In this document: positions 45,844 to 55,610 of the stretch, piece by piece
Numbering within the stretch: position 1 is the first letter of the stretch
Layout: every line of letters starts with the position of its first letter
Assembly: GCF_030167915.1 (NCBI RefSeq)
Contig: NZ_JARGNB010000001.1
Span: 1-64,000, forward strand
Direction of reading: 5' to 3'
DNA from: Aquabacterium humicola
Lineage (GTDB): Bacteria; Pseudomonadota; Gammaproteobacteria; Burkholderiales; Burkholderiaceae_C
DNA length: 64,000 nucleotides
Notes under the pieces: generated by a model
Told to the model about the DNA's origin: nothing
Databases searched by the model: none
What the model saw: only the letters and a program-made list of their open reading frames with translations
Program-made: the position numbers and the translations under genes

Positions 45844-46593
45844 CTAGGGGCGGCCCGTCGGCGACTGCCAGTGCCCGTCGATCAGCACCTGGTGCGGCTG
45901 GAACTCGGCCTTGTAGTTCATCTTCGTGCTCTCGGCGATCCAGTAGCCGAGGTAGACGTAGGGCAGCTTCAGCTGCTTCGTCTGCTCGATCTGCCACAGG
46001 ATGCTGTAGGTGCCGAGGCTGCCCTTGTGCTCGGGGTCGTAGAAGGTGTAGACGGCCGAGATGCCGTCGTTGAGCACGTCGACGATGGCCACCATGCGCA
46101 GCGTGCCGGCGCCCTGGTCGTCGGGCGCGGGCTCGCGGAACTCGACGAGGCGCGAGTTGACGCGGCTTTGCAGCAGGAACTGCGTGTACTGGTCGACGCT
46201 GTCGTGGTCCATGCCGCCGCCGGCATGGCGGCCGGACTGGTAGCGCAGGTAGAGCTGGTAGTGCTCGGGCACGAAGCACAGCCGCAGCACCCGGGCTTTC
46301 AGGCCGCCATGGCGCTTCCAGGCGCGGCGCTGGCTGCGCGTGGGCTCGAAGCCGGCCACCGGCACGCGCAGCGGCACGCAGGCGCGGCAGGAGTCGCAAT
46401 ACGGCCGGTAGGTGAACATGCCGCTGCGCCGGAAGCCGTTGGCGACCAGGCCCGAATACGCGTCGGCATGGATCAGATGGCTGGGCGTGGCCACCTGCGA
46501 GCGCGCCAGCCGGTCGGGCAGGTAGCTGCAAGGGTACGGCGCCGTCGCATAGAACTGCAGCGACGAGAGCGGGAGTTCTTTCGGATGCGTCAC
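45844..46593 (-). CDS. bpt: aspartate/glutamate leucyltransferase (arginyltransferase family)
   Basis: A 249-residue aminoacyl-tRNA protein transferase of the ATE family; bacterial Bpt adds Leu to N-terminal Asp/Glu to mark proteins for ClpS/ClpAP. It shows the N-terminal Cys cluster ([23 protein letters not shown]) and the C-terminal [21 protein letters not shown] and YVYLGYWI. It is coupled to aat by a four-base overlap. Confidence 0.93.
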   Translation of the reverse strand: MTHPKELPLSSLQFYATAPYPCSYLPDRLARSQVATPSHLIHADAYSGLVANGFRRSGMFTYRPYCDSCRACVPLRVPVAGFEPTRSQRRAWKRHGGLKARVLRLCFVPEHYQLYLRYQSGRHAGGGMDHDSVDQYTQFLLQSRVNSRLVEFREPAPDDQGAGTLRMVAIVDVLNDGISAVYTFYDPEHKGSLGTYSILWQIEQTKQLKLPYVYLGYWIAESTKMNYKAEFQPHQVLIDGHWQSPTGRP

Positions 46594-47366
46594 GCCGGGC
46601 GGGTTGGGCTTTCATCGGGCGCGCCGATGCCCAGCTGCGCCCACAGCCCGGGATGATAGGCCCAGGCCGGCGGCGGCGGTGCGACCAGCGCCTGCGCCAG
46701 GTGCGCTTCGAAGGCCGCGCGAGGAATTTCTCGCGCTCCGAAAGACGCCAGGTGGCGCGTGTGCTGCTGGCAATCGATGAGCCCGATGCCATGCTCTCGG
46801 CAGAAGGCCACCAGCGCGGCCAGCGCGATCTTCGACGCATCGGTGCGGTGCGCGAACATCGATTCGCCGTAGAACATCCTGCCGATGCCGACGCCGTAGA
46901 GCCCGCCGACCAGTTCGCCGTCGATCCAGGTCTCGACGCTGTGCACCCGCCCGCGGGCGTGCCAGGTGCCGTAGGCCTGCAGCAGCTCGGGCACGATCCA
47001 GGTGCCGTTCTGGCCTTCGCGCGGCACGCTGGCGCAGGCGCGCATCACCCGCGCGAAGGCGCTGTCCATGCGGATCTCGCAGGCCGGATCGCGTGCGAAG
47101 CGGCGCAGCGTCTTGCGCATCGAATGCGACAGCCGGAACTCGTCGACCGGCAGCACCATGCGCGGATCGGGGCTCCACCACAGCACCGGCTGGCCCGGGC
47201 TGTACCAGGGGAACACGCCGTGACGGTAGGCCTCCTCCAGCCGGCCCGGCGTGACGCGGCCGCCGGCCGCCAGCAGGCCCGGCGCATCGCTGTCGGGCCC
47301 GAGCGCGCGGCCCGTCGGCGGCAGCGGCGTCAGGTCGTCGATCCAGAGCAGGGTCTGCGTGGACAT
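46590..47366 (-). CDS. aat: leucyl/phenylalanyl-tRNA--protein transferase
   Basis: A 258-residue Aat that adds Leu or Phe to N-terminal Arg/Lys. Signatures: [39 protein letters not shown] and [22 protein letters not shown] start at the ATG at 47366 ([14 protein letters not shown]) rather than 93 bases upstream. With bpt it forms the two-branch bacterial N-end rule module. Confidence 0.95.
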   Translation of the reverse strand: MSTQTLLWIDDLTPLPPTGRALGPDSDAPGLLAAGGRVTPGRLEEAYRHGVFPWYSPGQPVLWWSPDPRMVLPVDEFRLSHSMRKTLRRFARDPACEIRMDSAFARVMRACASVPREGQNGTWIVPELLQAYGTWHARGRVHSVETWIDGELVGGLYGVGIGRMFYGESMFAHRTDASKIALAALVAFCREHGIGLIDCQQHTRHLASFGAREIPRAAFEAHLAQALVAPPPPAWAYHPGLWAQLGIGAPDESPTRPA

Positions 47367-47443
47367 CGTGCGCAGATTGTGCGGTGTCGGCCGAGACTGC
47401 CGGTATAAGCGAGGGTTTCGTTGGGACGCAAAGGATGCCGCAG

Positions 47444-48328
47444 ATGGCACAGAAGACACTTCGATTCGATGGCCGCGTGGCGCTGGTGACCGGCGCCGGC
47501 GGCGGCCTGGGTCGCGCGCATGCGCTGGCGCTGGCCGCGCGCGGCGCGAAGGTGGTGGTCAACGACCTGGGCGCTGCGCAGGCGGTGGTCGATGAGATCC
47601 GCGCCGCCGGCGGCGAGGCGATCGCCAGCGCCGCGTCGGTGACCGACTTCGACGCGGTGCAGGCGATGGTGGCCGACGCGGTCAACACCTGGGGACGGCT
47701 GGACATCCTGGTCAACAACGCCGGCATCCTGCGCGACAAGAGCTTCGCCAAGATGCCGATCGAGGACTTCCGGCTGGTGCTGGACGTGCACCTGATGGGC
47801 GCGGTGCACTGCTGCAAGGCGGCCTGGGGCGTGATGCAGGCCCAGCAGTACGGCCGCATCGTGATGACGACCTCGTCGAGCGGCCTGTACGGCAACTTCG
47901 GCCAGTCGAACTACGGCGCCGCGAAGATGGCGCTGGTGGGCCTGATGCAGACCTTGTCGATCGAAGGCGCGAAGCACGGCATCCGCGTCAACTGCCTCGC
48001 GCCGACCGCCGCGACGCGCATGACCGAGGGCCTGATGCCGCCCGAGGTGCTGGCGATGCTGCAGCCCGAGGCCGTGGTGCCGGCGCTGCTGTGGCTGGCC
48101 AGCGAAGACGCGCCGACGCGGGCGATCGGCTGTGCCGGCGCCGGCACCTTCGAGGCGGCGCATGTCACGCTGACCCGGGGCGTGCACCTGGGCATCGACG
48201 CGACGACGCCGGAGCGGCTGGCCGAGGCCTGGGGCGAGGTCAGCGACCGCGACGGCGAGCAGGTGCCGGGCAGCGGGGCGGCGCAGACGCAGCAGGAGAT
48301 CGCGGCGGCGATGTCCGCCGTGCGCTGA
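47444..48328 (+). CDS. short-chain dehydrogenase, (3R)-hydroxyacyl-CoA dehydrogenase-like
   Basis: A 294-residue SDR. Cofactor loop [10 protein letters not shown] followed by VVVNDLG, NNAG, catalytic Ser ([13 protein letters not shown]) and YGAAK. The first 200 residues look like the dehydrogenase part of MFE-2-type multifunctional beta-oxidation enzymes; the last 60 residues are an extension lacking the sterol-carrier or hydratase domains. I prefer the ATG at 47444 with AAGG nine bases upstream over one nine bases earlier. Monocistronic, divergent from aat. Confidence 0.85.
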   Translation: MAQKTLRFDGRVALVTGAGGGLGRAHALALAARGAKVVVNDLGAAQAVVDEIRAAGGEAIASAASVTDFDAVQAMVADAVNTWGRLDILVNNAGILRDKSFAKMPIEDFRLVLDVHLMGAVHCCKAAWGVMQAQQYGRIVMTTSSSGLYGNFGQSNYGAAKMALVGLMQTLSIEGAKHGIRVNCLAPTAATRMTEGLMPPEVLAMLQPEAVVPALLWLASEDAPTRAIGCAGAGTFEAAHVTLTRGVHLGIDATTPERLAEAWGEVSDRDGEQVPGSGAAQTQQEIAAAMSAVR

Positions 48329-48383
48329 CCGAGCGGGCACGGCCTGGGCCGTGCCGGGACGGTTGTCGCGTGCGGGTGGTGAG

Positions 48384-49136
48384 TCAGTACGTCGCGCGGC
48401 CGCCCGAGATGTCGAGCACCGAGCCGGTGGTGAACGAGCAGTCCTCGCTCGCCAGCCACGCGACCATCGCGGCGATCTCCGACGGCTGCACGAAGCGGCC
48501 CATCGGGATCTTCGCGCGCATGTACTCGATGTGCTGCGGCGTCATCGAATCGAAGATCGCGGTGCGCGCGGCAGCGGGTGCCACGGCGTTGACCAGCACG
48601 CCGCGCTGCGCGGTCTCCTTGGCCAGTGATTTCGTCAGCGCGATCAGCCCGGCCTTCGACGCGCTGTAGTGCGAGGCGTTCGGGTTGCCTTCCTTGCCGG
48701 CGACCGACGCGATGTTGACGATGCGGCCGTAGCCGGCGTCGAGCATCGCCGGCACCAGCGCGCGGCAGGTAAGGTAGGGGGCGATCAGGTTGACCTCGAT
48801 CACGCGGCGCCAGACGGCCGGGTCCAGTTCCCAGGTCGACGCGTTGCCGCCGGTGATGCCGGCGTTGTTGACGAGGATGTCGACGCGGCCGGCCAGCGCC
48901 AGCGCGCGTCTGGCCGCGTCGTTCACCGCGGTCTCGTCGCTGAGTTCCACGGTCGCGGTGTCGACCTGGCCGAGCGGCGCCAGCGCGGCGCGCGCTTCGC
49001 CGAGGCGCGCTTCGTCGACGTCCCACAGCACGACCCGCGCGCCGGATTGCAGGCAGCGTTCGGCCACCGCGTAGCCGATGCCCTGCGCGCCGCCGGTGAT
49101 CACCGCAACGCGGCCCTGCAGGTCGATCTGGTTCAT
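48384..49136 (-). CDS. short-chain dehydrogenase/reductase
   Basis: A 250-residue classical SDR: GGAQGIGYAVAERC, WDVDE (acidic residue favouring NAD), NNAGITGG, catalytic Ser in IASVAGKEGNPNASH, and YSASK. Last gene of the sugar-acid operon; its start overlaps the DenD-like gene by four bases. Homologues oxidise rare sugars or 2-keto-3-deoxy acids. Specificity is not shown by sequence. Confidence 0.85.
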   Translation of the reverse strand: MNQIDLQGRVAVITGGAQGIGYAVAERCLQSGARVVLWDVDEARLGEARAALAPLGQVDTATVELSDETAVNDAARRALALAGRVDILVNNAGITGGNASTWELDPAVWRRVIEVNLIAPYLTCRALVPAMLDAGYGRIVNIASVAGKEGNPNASHYSASKAGLIALTKSLAKETAQRGVLVNAVAPAAARTAIFDSMTPQHIEYMRAKIPMGRFVQPSEIAAMVAWLASEDCSFTTGSVLDISGGRATY

Positions 49137-50131
49137 GCGGGAAGTCCGCGCAGTGCCGCGGGGTCGCCGGCGCAGTCCTCGATGTAGGCGGCGACGATGT
49201 GCTCGAAGCTCGCCTCGGGCTTCAGGCCCAGCGCGCTCGCGCGGCTCGCGGCGACGGCGCGCGGCCAGCCGTCGACGATGCGCACGATCTCCGGGTCGGG
49301 CTGGAAGCGCACGCGCTCGCGCACGGCGCGGCCGGCCACCGCCTCGAGCGCGTCGAGCATCTGCTGCACGCTGACGTTGAGCGCCGGCAGGTTCAGCGCC
49401 AGCCGGCTGCCGAGTTGTTCCCGGTCGGCCTCCGCCACTGCGATCAGCCCTTCGACCGTGCGGCGTGGCGACGACAGCGCGTGGCGCACCTCGGCCGACA
49501 CCGGGCAGATCGCCTCCACGCCGGCCAGCGGCTCGCGCACGATGCCGCTGAAGAACGACGATGCCGCGCCGTTGGGCCGGCCGGGGCGCACGGTGACGGT
49601 GTTCAGCCGCACCGAGCGGCCGTCGACGAAACCCTTGCGGGTGTAGTCGGCGATCAGGTACTCGCACATCAGCTTGTGCGTGCCGTACGAGGTCTGCGGC
49701 ACCGGCTGCGTGTCGTCGTCCATCCGCGCCGGCATCGGGTGACTGGCATCGTGGCCGAAGACGGCGATCGAGCTGGAGAACACGAAGCGCGGTGCGTTGC
49801 CCGCGGCGCGCAGCGCCTCGAGCAATGCGCGCGTCGAATCGAGGTTGGAGCGCAGGCCGAGATCGAAGTCGCGCTCGCATTCGCCGCTGACGGCCGATGC
49901 GAGGTGGAACACCGCGTCGAACGCGTCGCCGCGCAGCGCGTTGCACTGTTCCAGCAAGGGGCCGACGCGGGCCTCGATGCGCGGCGCGGCGGCCAGGTCC
50001 GCGGGCGGTGCGGCCTGGTCGGCCAGCACGATGCGGCCGATCGGGCGACCGGCCAGTTCGCCGCGTGCCAGCAGTTCGCGCGCCAGCCGCGTGCCGACGA
50101 AGCCGGCGCCTCCGGTGATCAGCACATCCAT
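49133..50131 (-). CDS. NAD-dependent epimerase/dehydratase, D-erythronate dehydrogenase (DenD)-like
   Basis: A 332-residue extended SDR with GGAGFVGTRLARELL, FHLASAVSGECERDFDLG and catalytic SYGTHK. The protein resembles DenD, which oxidises D-erythronate at C2 in four-carbon acid-sugar catabolism. The kinase and other partners of that route (OtnK/OtnC) are absent, so a different aldonate substrate is possible. It overlaps the next SDR and is 46 bases after the GntR gene. Confidence 0.8.
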   Translation of the reverse strand: MDVLITGGAGFVGTRLARELLARGELAGRPIGRIVLADQAAPPADLAAAPRIEARVGPLLEQCNALRGDAFDAVFHLASAVSGECERDFDLGLRSNLDSTRALLEALRAAGNAPRFVFSSSIAVFGHDASHPMPARMDDDTQPVPQTSYGTHKLMCEYLIADYTRKGFVDGRSVRLNTVTVRPGRPNGAASSFFSGIVREPLAGVEAICPVSAEVRHALSSPRRTVEGLIAVAEADREQLGSRLALNLPALNVSVQQMLDALEAVAGRAVRERVRFQPDPEIVRIVDGWPRAVAASRASALGLKPEASFEHIVAAYIEDCAGDPAALRGLPA

Positions 50132-50177
50132 CGATGTCTCCGTGTCTTTCGGGCGCTATCGCGTCGCGGTCGAGGCG

Positions 50178-50969
50178 CTAACGCTCAGTGGTCGGCAGCC
50201 GCGCCTTCAGCTGCGGCGCGGGCTGGCTCAGGGACGGCAGCTTGCGCCGCGACGCCAGCACCGTCTCGATGTCCTCGCGCGCGCTGTCGATCAAGGTCAG
50301 GATCGCGCGCTCGGCGCGCGGCGGCGAACGCGCGATCACCGCGTCGAGCACCGCGCGGTGCAGCGGCAGCGAGGTGGCCGGGCCGTCGGGCCGGGAGGTC
50401 GAGATCTCGAAGCTGGTGCGCAGCAGCGCGCCGAGCGCCTTGCTCATCTGCACCAGCATGCGGTTGTGGCAGGCGCGCAGCAGGCCCTGGTGGAAGCGCA
50501 GGTCGTGCGTCACGTAGTCGCCGCCCTGTTCGATGGCCGCCTTCATGCCGGCGTAGGCGAGCTCGATCTCGGCGATGTCCTGCGCGGTGGCGCGTTCGGC
50601 CGCCAGCTTCACAGCCGCCGGCTCGACGACGCGGCGCAGCTCCTGCAGGTCGCGCAGGAACTCGCGTGTCAGGCCGATCTTGGAGTGCCAGACCACGACG
50701 TCCGGATCGAACCAGTTCCAGTGCTCCTCCGGCATCACCCGCGTGCCGAGCTTGGGGCCGGTGACGAGCAGCCCCTTGGCGACCAGCGACTTGACCGCCT
50801 CGCGCACGACGGTGCGGCTGACGCCGAGCTCCTCGCACAGCATCGGCTCCGGCGGGATCGACTGGCTCGGCGGATAACGGCCGGAGACGATGGCCTCGCC
50901 CAGCACGTCCAGCGTATTGCCGTGGACGTTCTTGATGACGGGCAGGTGCATCACCACGGCGGCGCTCAT
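50178..50969 (-). CDS. GntR-family regulator, FadR subfamily (FCD domain)
   Basis: A 263-residue regulator. The winged HTH is at residues about 12-78 (LGEAIVSGRYPPSQSIPPEP, ELGVSRTVVREAVKSLVAKG) and the FCD ligand domain at about 100-240 (ELRRVVEPAAVKLAAERAT, HDLRFHQGLLRACHN), which binds a metal and a carboxylate such as a sugar acid. It lies inside the operon it probably controls. The two TnGTnnnACnA sites at 57039 and 58128 fit its family consensus. Confidence 0.9.
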   Translation of the reverse strand: MSAAVVMHLPVIKNVHGNTLDVLGEAIVSGRYPPSQSIPPEPMLCEELGVSRTVVREAVKSLVAKGLLVTGPKLGTRVMPEEHWNWFDPDVVVWHSKIGLTREFLRDLQELRRVVEPAAVKLAAERATAQDIAEIELAYAGMKAAIEQGGDYVTHDLRFHQGLLRACHNRMLVQMSKALGALLRTSFEISTSRPDGPATSLPLHRAVLDAVIARSPPRAERAILTLIDSAREDIETVLASRRKLPSLSQPAPQLKARLPTTER

Positions 50970-51352
50970 CCGCGCACGAAGACCGTGACCAGCGGATCGG
51001 GGCCGACCTGGCGGCTCCAGTGGCCGTGCACGGTCGGGTCGAAGGTGGCGCCCGGTGGCAGGACGTCGGCCGAATAGAAGTGCTGGCCGGGCGAGAAGAT
51101 CCGCGACGTGCCGTCCTGCAGCCCGATCTCCATCTGGCCGCCGAGGATGAAGACCCATTGCGGATCGCCGGTGCAATGGAATTCGCTGCGAAAGCCCACC
51201 GGGCTCTCGCGCAATTGCAGCCCGCCCGAGGGCATCAGCGGCGACAGGCGCGCAGCCGGCTTGCCTTCGGTCAGCGCGATGGTTTCCTCGCGGAAGCGGG
51301 CACGGCCGTCGGCGTCGGTGAACAGGATGATCTTGGTGAAGGTCGAAGTCAT
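50966..51352 (-). CDS. cupin-domain protein
   Basis: A 128-residue single-domain cupin: FHCTGDPQWVFILGGQMEIGLQDG and FSPGQHFYSADVLPPGATF carry the two cupin motifs, though only some metal ligands are recognisable. It overlaps the GntR start by four bases. A role as sugar-acid isomerase or sensor is possible but unsupported. Confidence 0.78.
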   Translation of the reverse strand: MTSTFTKIILFTDADGRARFREETIALTEGKPAARLSPLMPSGGLQLRESPVGFRSEFHCTGDPQWVFILGGQMEIGLQDGTSRIFSPGQHFYSADVLPPGATFDPTVHGHWSRQVGPDPLVTVFVRG

Positions 51353-51378
51353 GCTGGATTGTGCTCACTGCGCCTTCC

Positions 51379-51470
51379 CAAGCGGCCGCCGCGGAACCGG
51401 CTCTGCCGGGCCGCTGGGGGCGCCCCCTGGGGGGAGGCGGCCGGAGGCCGCTTCGGGGGGGGCTTGGTCA
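51379..51470 (-). repeat. dispersed GC-rich intergenic repeat, long form (copy C, inverted)
   Basis: On the minus strand it reads AAGCGGCCTCCGGCCGCCTC, CCCCCAGGGGGCG and CAGCGGCCCGGCAGAGCCGG, then TTCCGCGGCGGCCGCTTGG, the same order as copies A and B. It fills most of the 115-base gap between the gluconate-5-dehydrogenase-like gene and the cupin, the only large gap in this operon. Confidence 0.75.
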
Positions 51471-52238
51471 TAGCGATGCGGTCACGCCGCCATCGACGTA
51501 GAGGATATGGCCGTTGATGAAGCGCGCCGCGTCGCTGGCGAGGAAGACGGCCGCCGGTGCCAATTCCTCCACCTCGCCCCAGCGCCGGCACGGCGTGCGG
51601 TTGACCAGCCAGGCGCTGAACTGCGGATCGTCGACCAGCTTCTGGTTCAGCTCGGTGCGGAAGTAACCCGGGCCGATGCCGTTGACGGTGATGCCGTGCG
51701 GCCCGAGGTCGATCGCCATGCCCTTGGTCAGCATCTTCACCGCGCCCTTGGTCGCGGCGTAAGGCGCGATGCCGGGCCGGCCGAGCTCGCTCTGCACCGA
51801 GGCGACGTTGATGATGCGGCCGCGCCCGCGCGGGATCATGCGCCGCGCCACCGCCTGGCCGACATGGAACAGGCTGTCGACATTGGTGCGCATCAGGGCA
51901 TCCCAGTCGGCCGGGTCGTAGTCGGCGAAGGCGTTGCGGCGCTGCATGCCGGCGTTGTTGACCAGGATGCCGATCGGCCCGATCGACGATTCGATGGTCT
52001 CGATGGCGGCGTCGACCGCGGGGCGCTGCGTGACGTCGAAGGCCAGCGCGTGCACGGTGTGGCCGGCGGCGCGAAGTGCGGCGGCGGCGGCCTGCAGGCG
52101 GTTGTCGTCGCGGGCATTCAGCACCACCGCGGCGCCGGCCTCGGCGAGGCCGCGCGCCAGCGCGAGGCCGATGCCCATCGACGAGCCGGTGACCAGCGCG
52201 AGCTGGCCGTCGAGCCGGAACGTGGACGCGTCGATCAT
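51468..52238 (-). CDS. SDR, gluconate 5-dehydrogenase-like
   Basis: A 256-residue SDR with GSSMGIGLALARGLAEAGA, NNAGMQRRNAF, catalytic Ser in VASVQSELGRPGIAPYAATK, and WGEVEELAPAAVFLASDAARFINGH. The pattern NNAGMQRR and the C-terminal region match IdnO/KduD-type enzymes that interconvert gluconate and 5-ketogluconate. Adjacent gluconokinase supports this. Coupled to gntK by a four-base overlap. Confidence 0.85.
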   Translation of the reverse strand: MIDASTFRLDGQLALVTGSSMGIGLALARGLAEAGAAVVLNARDDNRLQAAAAALRAAGHTVHALAFDVTQRPAVDAAIETIESSIGPIGILVNNAGMQRRNAFADYDPADWDALMRTNVDSLFHVGQAVARRMIPRGRGRIINVASVQSELGRPGIAPYAATKGAVKMLTKGMAIDLGPHGITVNGIGPGYFRTELNQKLVDDPQFSAWLVNRTPCRRWGEVEELAPAAVFLASDAARFINGHILYVDGGVTASL

Positions 52239-52759
52239 GCGGCATCCCCGCGCACGGCCGAGGCCAGCCCGACCAGCGCCTGCTGCACGAGGCGCGCCGG
52301 CGGCATGCGGATGTCGAGCACCAGCGCGTCCTCGTCGGGGCCGGGCAGTTCCAGCGCCTGCAGCTGGCTCGGCAGCAGCGAGGGCGGCATGTAGTGGCCG
52401 CTGCGGCTTTCGAGCCGCTCGGCCAGCAGCGGCGCGTCGCCGTGCAGGTGGATGAGCTTGAGCCCGGGCGCGCGGTGGCGCAGCTCGTCGCGGTAGCGGC
52501 GCTTGAGCGCGGAGCAGGCGACGATCACGCCGCGGCCGGCGTCGTGCGCCGCGCCCAGCCGTTGGCCGATCGCCGCCAGCCAGTCGCGGCGGTCATGGTC
52601 GGTCAGCGGGATGCCGGCGGCCATGCGCTGCACGTTGGCCGGCGGGTGAAGCTCGTCGCCCTCGACGAACTCGACGCCCAGCGTGGTGGCGAGCTCGCGC
52701 GCGATGGTCGATTTGCCGCAACCGCTGACGCCCATCACGACCACCTGCAACGTGTCCAC
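52235..52759 (-). CDS. gntK: gluconokinase
   Basis: Phosphorylates D-gluconate to 6-phosphogluconate. A GTG at 52759 gives 174 residues, the family's usual length; a longer ATG frame runs back into the ABC ATPase gene. Walker A is MGVSGCGKSTIARELA (about 10-25), followed by FVEGDELHPPANVQRMAAGIPLTD and CSALKRRYRDELR. It follows the ABC ATPase by 13 bases. Confidence 0.93.
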   Translation of the reverse strand: MDTLQVVVMGVSGCGKSTIARELATTLGVEFVEGDELHPPANVQRMAAGIPLTDHDRRDWLAAIGQRLGAAHDAGRGVIVACSALKRRYRDELRHRAPGLKLIHLHGDAPLLAERLESRSGHYMPPSLLPSQLQALELPGPDEDALVLDIRMPPARLVQQALVGLASAVRGDAA

Positions 52760-52772
52760 GGCCGAGGGGGTG

Positions 52773-53849
52773 TCACGACAGGCGCTGCCCGCCCGCGCTG
52801 TCGAAGACATGCGCCTTCGCGCCGTCGATCGCCAGGTGCACGATGTCGTCAGGCTTCGCATCCGTGCGGCCGTGCATCACCAGGGTCAGCGTCTGCGCAT
52901 CCCCGTTGCTGCCGACCTGCAGCAGCAGCTCGGTCTCTGCGCCGGTGGGCTCGACGACGATCACCTTGGCCGGTGTGCCGTGCGCGGCAAGGTGGATGTC
53001 GCCGGGGCGGATGCCGTAGTGCACCGGCTGCCCGGCGCTGCCGCCCTTCATGCCGTTGACCGGCCACGTGGCCCCGAGCGCCCGCACCGCGCGGCCGTCG
53101 CCGTCGGGCACCAGCTGGCCCGGGAAGACGTTCATGGCCGGCGAGCCGATGAACTGCGCGACGAAGAGGTTGCCCGGCCGATCGAACAGCTCCAGCGGCG
53201 TGCCGATCTGCTCGACGATGCCGTCGTGCATCACGACGATGCGGTCGGCCATCGTCATCGCCTCGATCTGGTCGTGGGTGACGTAGACGGTGGTCGTCTT
53301 CAGCCGCTGGTGCAGCGCCTTGATCTCGGCGCGCATCGCGACACGCAGCTTGGCATCGAGGTTCGACAGCGGCTCGTCGAACAGGAAGACCTTGGGGTCG
53401 CGCACGATCGCGCGGCCCATCGCCACGCGCTGGCGCTGGCCGCCGGAGAGCTCGCGCGGGTAGCGGTCGAGCAGCGCGTCGAGGTTCAGGATGCGCGCGG
53501 CATCGGCCACCCGCTTCGCGGTGATCGCCGTGTCCGCGCGGCGCAGCTTCAGGCTGAAGCCCATGTTCTCGCGCACCGTCATGTGCGGGTAGAGCGCGTA
53601 GCTCTGGAACACCATCGCGATGTCGCGGTCCTTCGACTCGAGCTCGTTGACGACCTTGCCGTCGATGACGATCTCGCCGCCGGAGATTTCCTCCAGCCCG
53701 GCCAGCATGCGCAGCAGGGTCGACTTGCCGCAGCCCGACGGGCCGACCAGCACGACGAACTCGCCGTCGGTGATGTCGAAGCCGATGCCGTGGATGACGT
53801 CGACCTTGCCGTAGGACTTCTGGATGTTGCGGAAGGAGACAGCGGCCAT
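52773..53849 (-). CDS. CUT1 sugar ABC transporter ATPase (UgpC/MalK type)
   Basis: A 358-residue ATPase. Walker [18 protein letters not shown]-loop [12 protein letters not shown], signature [16 protein letters not shown], Walker [13 protein letters not shown] and switch His in YVTHDQ. The C-terminal 120 residues are the MalK-type regulatory OB domain. It serves the two permeases encoded immediately upstream. Confidence 0.94.
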   Translation of the reverse strand: MAAVSFRNIQKSYGKVDVIHGIGFDITDGEFVVLVGPSGCGKSTLLRMLAGLEEISGGEIVIDGKVVNELESKDRDIAMVFQSYALYPHMTVRENMGFSLKLRRADTAITAKRVADAARILNLDALLDRYPRELSGGQRQRVAMGRAIVRDPKVFLFDEPLSNLDAKLRVAMRAEIKALHQRLKTTTVYVTHDQIEAMTMADRIVVMHDGIVEQIGTPLELFDRPGNLFVAQFIGSPAMNVFPGQLVPDGDGRAVRALGATWPVNGMKGGSAGQPVHYGIRPGDIHLAAHGTPAKVIVVEPTGAETELLLQVGSNGDAQTLTLVMHGRTDAKPDDIVHLAIDGAKAHVFDSAGGQRLS

Positions 53850-53861
53850 GTCGGATGAAGG

Positions 53862-54704
53862 TTATGACTTCACGGCGCCGGCGGTCAGGCCGGACACCAT
53901 GTAGCGCTTGAAGGCGTAGTAGATGGCTGCCGGCGGCAGTGCGTAGATCAGCCCGGTGGCCATCAGCAGCTCCCACGGCGAGTCGTCGGCCGCCAGGAAG
54001 TTGCCGAGTGCGACGGCCAGCGTCAGGTCGGTCTCGTTCGACAGCATCAGGAAGCCGTAGAGGTACTCGTTCCAGGCCAGCAGCAGCGCGTAGGTGCCGA
54101 CGGCGACCAGCGAGGGCACCATCAGCGGCACGTAGACCAGGCGGAACAGCTGCAGCGGTGTCGCGCCGTCGATGCGCGCGGCTTCGTCAAGCTCCCAGGG
54201 CAGCTTGTCGGAGGCCTGCTTCAGCACCCAGATGCAGTAGGGCGACGCGATCGTCACCATCGCCAGGATCAGCGACCAGCGGTTGTTCAGCAGGCCGTAG
54301 TTGGCCATCGTCTTGTACATCGGCACCGCGAGGAAGGCGGCCGGGATGAAGTAGGTGAACAGCGCCAGGTTCATCACCGTGCGGCCGCCCCGCACCTTGA
54401 GCCGGCTGATCGCGAAGGCGGCCGTGGTGGCGACGAAGAGAGTCAGCAGGCCGACCGCGAAGGCGATCACCAGCGAGTTGCCGAGTTGCTGCCAGAAGTG
54501 GTTCAGGTAGAAGTGCTTCTGGTGCAGCACGGTGTCGAAGTTCTGCAGCGTCGGGTTCTTCGGCCACAACCGGCCGGAGGTGGCTGAATCGCGCTCGGAG
54601 ATCGCGAACAGGAACAGGTGGTAGACCGGGATCACGGTCCACAGCAGCACGGGCAGGCCGATCAGCAGCAGCCGGGTTTCGGCCCAGAGTTTCCTGGGGC
54701 TCAC
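53862..54704 (-). CDS. CUT1 sugar ABC transporter permease (MalG/UgpE type)
   Basis: A 280-residue six-helix permease with the EAA loop DEAARIDGATPLQLFRLVYVPLM. A GTG start at 54704 overlaps the stop of the upstream permease (GTGA), which gives the expected N-terminus VSPRKLWAETRLLLIGLP. Confidence 0.92.
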   Translation of the reverse strand: MSPRKLWAETRLLLIGLPVLLWTVIPVYHLFLFAISERDSATSGRLWPKNPTLQNFDTVLHQKHFYLNHFWQQLGNSLVIAFAVGLLTLFVATTAAFAISRLKVRGGRTVMNLALFTYFIPAAFLAVPMYKTMANYGLLNNRWSLILAMVTIASPYCIWVLKQASDKLPWELDEAARIDGATPLQLFRLVYVPLMVPSLVAVGTYALLLAWNEYLYGFLMLSNETDLTLAVALGNFLAADDSPWELLMATGLIYALPPAAIYYAFKRYMVSGLTAGAVKS

Positions 54705-55573
54705 TTGGACAGCCTCTTCATCATCACGTACACCAGCGGCAGCACCAGCGGCAGCGCGACGACGATGGAGGCCATCGCCAGGTCGACCTGGTCCAGCCGC
54801 AGGTAGCGGATGCCCAGCGTCGCCAGCACGTGCGTCAGGTCCGCGGGCCCGCCGCCGGTCAGCAGGTAGACCGAGTTGAAGTCGCCCAGCGTCCAGATCA
54901 TCGACAGGATGGTCGAGGTGAAGTAGAGCCCGCGCATCGACGGCCAGGTGATGAAGCGGAACTTCTGCCAGCGCGTCGCGCCGTCGACGCTGGCGGCTTC
55001 GTACTGTTCCGAAGGAATGGCGAGGCGGCCGGCGATCAGGATCAAGGTCCAGAACGGCAGCGACTTCCAGATGTGCATCAACATCGAGAAGCTCAGCGCC
55101 AGCGTTGGATCGTTGAGCCAGTTCGGGCCGTCGAGACCGGTGAGGCGGAAGATCGTCGAGTTGATGACGCCCCATTCGGGGTTCAGCATGAAGCGCACCG
55201 ACAGGATGGTCGGGATCGACGGCACCGCCCACGGCAGGATGAACAGCACCGACAGCGCGCGAATCCACCAGCGCTGCTGCACGAAGAAGCCGGACAGCCC
55301 GAGCGCGATCATCATCTTCAGGTTCACCGCGACCACCACGAAGATGACCGTGTTGACCGCGGTGCGGAAGAAGATCGGGTCGTCGAAGAGCTTGGCGTAG
55401 CTCTGCGGGTGCCGCGCCAGCCACAGCCCGTAGCCCACCGGGTAGAGCACGAAGACCAGGAAGACCAGCAGGTAGGGCACGACGAGCGCGCGCCCCCACC
55501 AGACCCAGGTGCTGACGGGCTTGCGGACGCGCGGCGCGGCCGCTGACGCCGGGGAGGTGAGGACGTGGCTCAT
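54701..55573 (-). CDS. CUT1 sugar ABC transporter permease (MalF/UgpA type)
   Basis: A 290-residue six-helix permease with the EAA loop YEAASVDGATRWQKFRFITWPSM and the N-terminal segment ALVVPYLLVFLVFVLYPVGYG. It is 37 bases after the binding-protein gene. Confidence 0.92.
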   Translation of the reverse strand: MSHVLTSPASAAAPRVRKPVSTWVWWGRALVVPYLLVFLVFVLYPVGYGLWLARHPQSYAKLFDDPIFFRTAVNTVIFVVVAVNLKMMIALGLSGFFVQQRWWIRALSVLFILPWAVPSIPTILSVRFMLNPEWGVINSTIFRLTGLDGPNWLNDPTLALSFSMLMHIWKSLPFWTLILIAGRLAIPSEQYEAASVDGATRWQKFRFITWPSMRGLYFTSTILSMIWTLGDFNSVYLLTGGGPADLTHVLATLGIRYLRLDQVDLAMASIVVALPLVLPLVYVMMKRLSK

Positions 55574-55610
55574 CCTGGTCGTTCGGCAGGTCGTCCGCTG
55601 GCCGCCGGGA